A DNA stretch of 7,209 bases from Thermodesulfobacteriota bacterium. Lineage in GTDB: Bacteria > Desulfobacterota_D > UBA1144 > Nemesobacterales > UBA2774. The number at the start of each line of letters is the position of its first letter. Position 1 is the first letter of the stretch. Location: NCBI GenBank assembly GCA_039028315.1, contig JBCCIH010000128.1:1-7209 (forward strand). The letters run 5' to 3'. A model generated the notes under the pieces. That model worked only from the letters and a program-made list of their open reading frames with translations, ran no database searches and had not been told where the DNA came from. Positions 5,423-7,209 of the stretch are shown here, piece by piece. Position numbers and translations under genes: made by a program.

Positions 5423-6430
5423 ATGAAAAAGACAATTGATAACTGGGTCCATATTCCCGGGCTTCACTGCGGATCTGTAACGCTTAGAGACGTGATGACG
5501 CACTACGGTTACAAGTGGTCTGAAGCCATGTGCTTTGGAATCGGCGGGGGACTTGGTTTTTATTACACCATCAAAAAAGACACTAGCCCTTCTCATATGA
5601 TTTTTGTAAGAGGGCCTATGATGGAGACCACTTTTCTTAGCTTTGTAGATAAACAGACTGATTGGAAACACTCTAGCGAAGACGTTGTATCAATGGTTAA
5701 AAAATATATAGATCTGGACGTGCCTGTAGTTATACAAACTGATATATATTATCTCGATTACTACAACTCAAATACTCATTTCCCGGGTCACATAGTTTCA
5801 GTTTGGGGATATGATGATGAGAGTAAAACCATCTATGTAGCTGATAACCATCTTGAGGGTTTACAGAATGTTCCATATGAAAATTTTAAACAAGGCATGG
5901 CATCTAATGACTTATCTAACCCTCTTAATAATAACTTCATAGACGTCAGGTTAGATAAACCTGTCGACAATTTAGAAGATCTAATACCATCAGCAGTTAA
6001 AGAGAATGCCAGAAAAATGCTTTACGGATGCAGCGGAGGCAGGGGGGAGTCTTCAGTTTATAAGATAAAAGAGTGGTCTGAAGATCTTCCAAACTGGAGC
6101 GATGTGGAAGACTGGAAGTGGTGTTCACGCTTTGGTTATCAGGTTATAAAAAAACGCGGAGTTTGCGGAGCCGGGTTTAGATGGATTTACAGAGATTTTC
6201 TAATAGAGGCAGAAGAGATAGTGCCTCTTATTAAAGAGTTGGGATTAGCGAAAAAGATGGACTTTATTGGTAGTAAGTGGAGCGATATTGCTCTTTTATT
6301 AAAAGAAATAAGCGAAAAAGATCTTCCAAATGAGACATTATTAAAAACCGCGTCACAAAAAGCATATGAACTCTGGGAGCTTGAGAGTGATTTTTATAAT
6401 ACTGTGGCAGAGAAAATTGAGACTGAATAA
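5423..6430 (+). CDS. BtrH-like cysteine acyltransferase/C39-like protein (BtrH N-terminal domain plus DUF4872)
   Basis: The N-terminal half has the BtrH_N signature: HCGSVTLRDVMTHYG at 15-29, then SEAMCFGIGGGLGFYY at 33-48, and a strand around residue 61 leading to RGP (63-65). BtrH transfers an acyl group from a carrier protein to an aminoglycoside in butirosin biosynthesis and has a papain/C39-like fold. Here Cys16, His123 (in PGHIVSVWGYDD) and Asp141 (in YVADN) are a plausible catalytic triad. The C-terminal half (about 185-335) fits DUF4872, with GCSGGRGESSVYKI and several cysteines (203, 234, 248). Length, 335 residues, is usual. No signal peptide, so cytoplasmic. An in-frame stop at 5408-5410 limits the start to the ATG at 5423, which has no good Shine-Dalgarno (only GGTAG, twelve bases away). 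No carrier protein or antibiotic genes are nearby; the substrate is unknown. Confidence 0.82.
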   Translation: MKKTIDNWVHIPGLHCGSVTLRDVMTHYGYKWSEAMCFGIGGGLGFYYTIKKDTSPSHMIFVRGPMMETTFLSFVDKQTDWKHSSEDVVSMVKKYIDLDVPVVIQTDIYYLDYYNSNTHFPGHIVSVWGYDDESKTIYVADNHLEGLQNVPYENFKQGMASNDLSNPLNNNFIDVRLDKPVDNLEDLIPSAVKENARKMLYGCSGGRGESSVYKIKEWSEDLPNWSDVEDWKWCSRFGYQVIKKRGVCGAGFRWIYRDFLIEAEEIVPLIKELGLAKKMDFIGSKWSDIALLLKEISEKDLPNETLLKTASQKAYELWELESDFYNTVAEKIETE

Positions 6431-6433
6431 AAG

Positions 6434-7111
6434 ATGAAACTACTACTTTTTGATATTGACGGCACCCTTTTAACAACAGACGGCGCAGGTACTAGAGCTG
6501 CAAACAGAGCGTTTGAAAAAGTGTACGGCATAAAGGGAGCTATGAGCAAAATAGATGCCGCCGGAAAAACAGATCCCATAATTCTTAGGGAAATATTTCA
6601 AAATGAATTTCAAAGAGACTATGAGCATCAAGAAGCTCAGGAACTCTATAAACTTTATGTGCCGTTTTTAGAGGAAGAGACAAAAACATCACAGACATTT
6701 GTCATGCCTGGAATTCCAGAGCTATTAAAGAGGCTATCCCCAAGAGAAGATATGATATTGGGCGTTGCCACAGGGAATATTGAACAAGGCGCCTGGATCA
6801 AGCTTAGAAGCGGCGGAATACATAGCCACTTTAGATTTGGGGGTTATGGCTCAGACTCTCACATTAGAGAACATCTTATTAGAAAAGCCTATGAGAGAGC
6901 AAATGAATATTTAGAACATAAGATAGAGATCACAAAAAAATTTGTAATTGGCGATACTCCATATGATATAAATCATGGCAGAGCCGCCGGCGCCGTTACT
7001 GTTGCAGTCGCCACCGGCAGATTTACTGCTTCAGAATTATATGAACACGATCCCGATCATTTGTTTGAAGATTTAAATGACCTTGAATCAGTGCTTCCAA
7101 TCTTTGAGTAA
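6434..7111 (+). CDS. HAD-superfamily hydrolase, phosphoglycolate phosphatase-like
   Basis: A cytoplasmic Mg2+-dependent phosphatase of HAD subfamily I, 225 residues. Motif I FDIDGT is at 6-11 (nucleophile Asp7, acid/base Asp9). A helical C1-type cap spans about 15-90, motif II VATGN is at 111-115 (Thr113), and motif IV GDTPYDI is at 173-179 (Asp174 and Asp178 for Mg2+), followed by GRAAGAVTVAVATG. The motif III basic residue is most likely Lys151 or Arg150 in HLIRKAYERA, which I cannot settle by eye. The cap and the block GGYGSDSHIREHLI (136-149) resemble a PGP-like branch, but the substrate cannot be named. The ATG is three bases after the BtrH-like stop, with no clear Shine-Dalgarno, so translation is probably coupled and the two genes co-expressed. 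A strong terminator follows. Confidence 0.9.
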   Translation: MKLLLFDIDGTLLTTDGAGTRAANRAFEKVYGIKGAMSKIDAAGKTDPIILREIFQNEFQRDYEHQEAQELYKLYVPFLEEETKTSQTFVMPGIPELLKRLSPREDMILGVATGNIEQGAWIKLRSGGIHSHFRFGGYGSDSHIREHLIRKAYERANEYLEHKIEITKKFVIGDTPYDINHGRAAGAVTVAVATGRFTASELYEHDPDHLFEDLNDLESVLPIFE

Positions 7112-7122
7112 AATGGACATAA

Positions 7123-7167
7123 AAAAAGCGGGCTAACCTGAAAGGAGAACCCGCTTTTTCTTAATTT
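7123..7167 (+). terminator. Intrinsic terminator of the BtrH-like/HAD operon
   Basis: Arms AAAAAGCGGG (7123-7132) and CCCGCTTTTT (7150-7159) pair perfectly; the 17-base interval can form an inner CCT/AGG pairing. The T run within and after the right arm terminates plus-strand transcription. The A run on the left makes it usable for a convergent transcript as well. Confidence 0.88.
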
Positions 7168-7209
7168 TTCTTATCTCTTTTATAGCTGTTGTTGGGAAAC
7201 TTACATCAT

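Noticed and set aside
5402..5671. Minus-strand open frame of 89 codons over the start of the BtrH-like gene
   Set aside because: Antisense to the conserved HCGS and FGIGGGLGF motifs; no family resemblance of its own.
6264..6579. Minus-strand open frames opposite the BtrH-like/HAD junction
   Set aside because: They oppose the HAD nucleophile motif and the coupled stop/start, and have no motif or ribosome binding site.
7133..7207. Minus-strand open frame entering from the window edge and ending TAG at 7135-7133 (tail ...IKEIRKIKKKRVLLSG)
   Set aside because: It could be the last 24 codons of a convergent gene, but it runs through the terminator hairpin of the HAD operon and is too short and lysine-rich to judge. 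The next bases beyond the window would decide.

Overview
The window is a 7.2 kb AT-rich stretch from a diderm bacterium. It carries a lipoprotein and a periplasmic SurA-type chaperone, so an outer membrane is expected. The order mfd, SurA-like lipoprotein, SurA is typical of Deltaproteobacteria-like genomes (family knowledge, not a search result). The secreted protein at 4133-5068 belongs to a family I mainly associate with Bacteroidota, so the lineage is left open. There are no tRNA or rRNA genes, insertion sequences or CRISPR arrays.

Layout. 1-112 has no recognisable content and abuts a 5'-truncated mfd: only the second helicase lobe and the C-terminal domain are present. 113-3020 is a tight plus-strand operon of mfd (transcription-repair coupling), a parvulin-fold lipoprotein and SurA (outer-membrane protein folding). 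A cupin_5 (DUF985) gene converges on it from the minus strand, and the two stop codons overlap. A small heat shock protein follows at 3649-4095, with a heat-shock-sigma-like promoter. It shares a bidirectional terminator with the convergent secreted-protein gene at 4133-5068 (minus). 5423-7111 is a two-gene plus-strand operon of a BtrH-like cysteine acyltransferase/C39-like protein and a HAD phosphatase, closed by a strong intrinsic terminator.

The least explained part is the 354-bp gap at 5069-5422. On the minus strand it has its own -10 box (TATACT), a folded RNA of about 150 nt, and a textbook intrinsic terminator (18-position stem, then G and seven U). It ends 76 nt upstream of the start codon of the secreted-protein gene. 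The RNA contains CCUCCAA, an exact complement of that gene's Shine-Dalgarno region UUGGAGG. It is therefore either a free-standing small RNA or a regulatory leader (attenuator) that could also block translation. This is the best candidate here for something undescribed.

Two further points stand out. The lipoprotein appears to have lost both conserved parvulin histidines while its neighbour SurA keeps both, which suggests a division into chaperone-only and isomerase partners. The BtrH-like enzyme sits next to a HAD phosphatase with no visible carrier protein or aminoglycoside genes, so its substrate is unknown.
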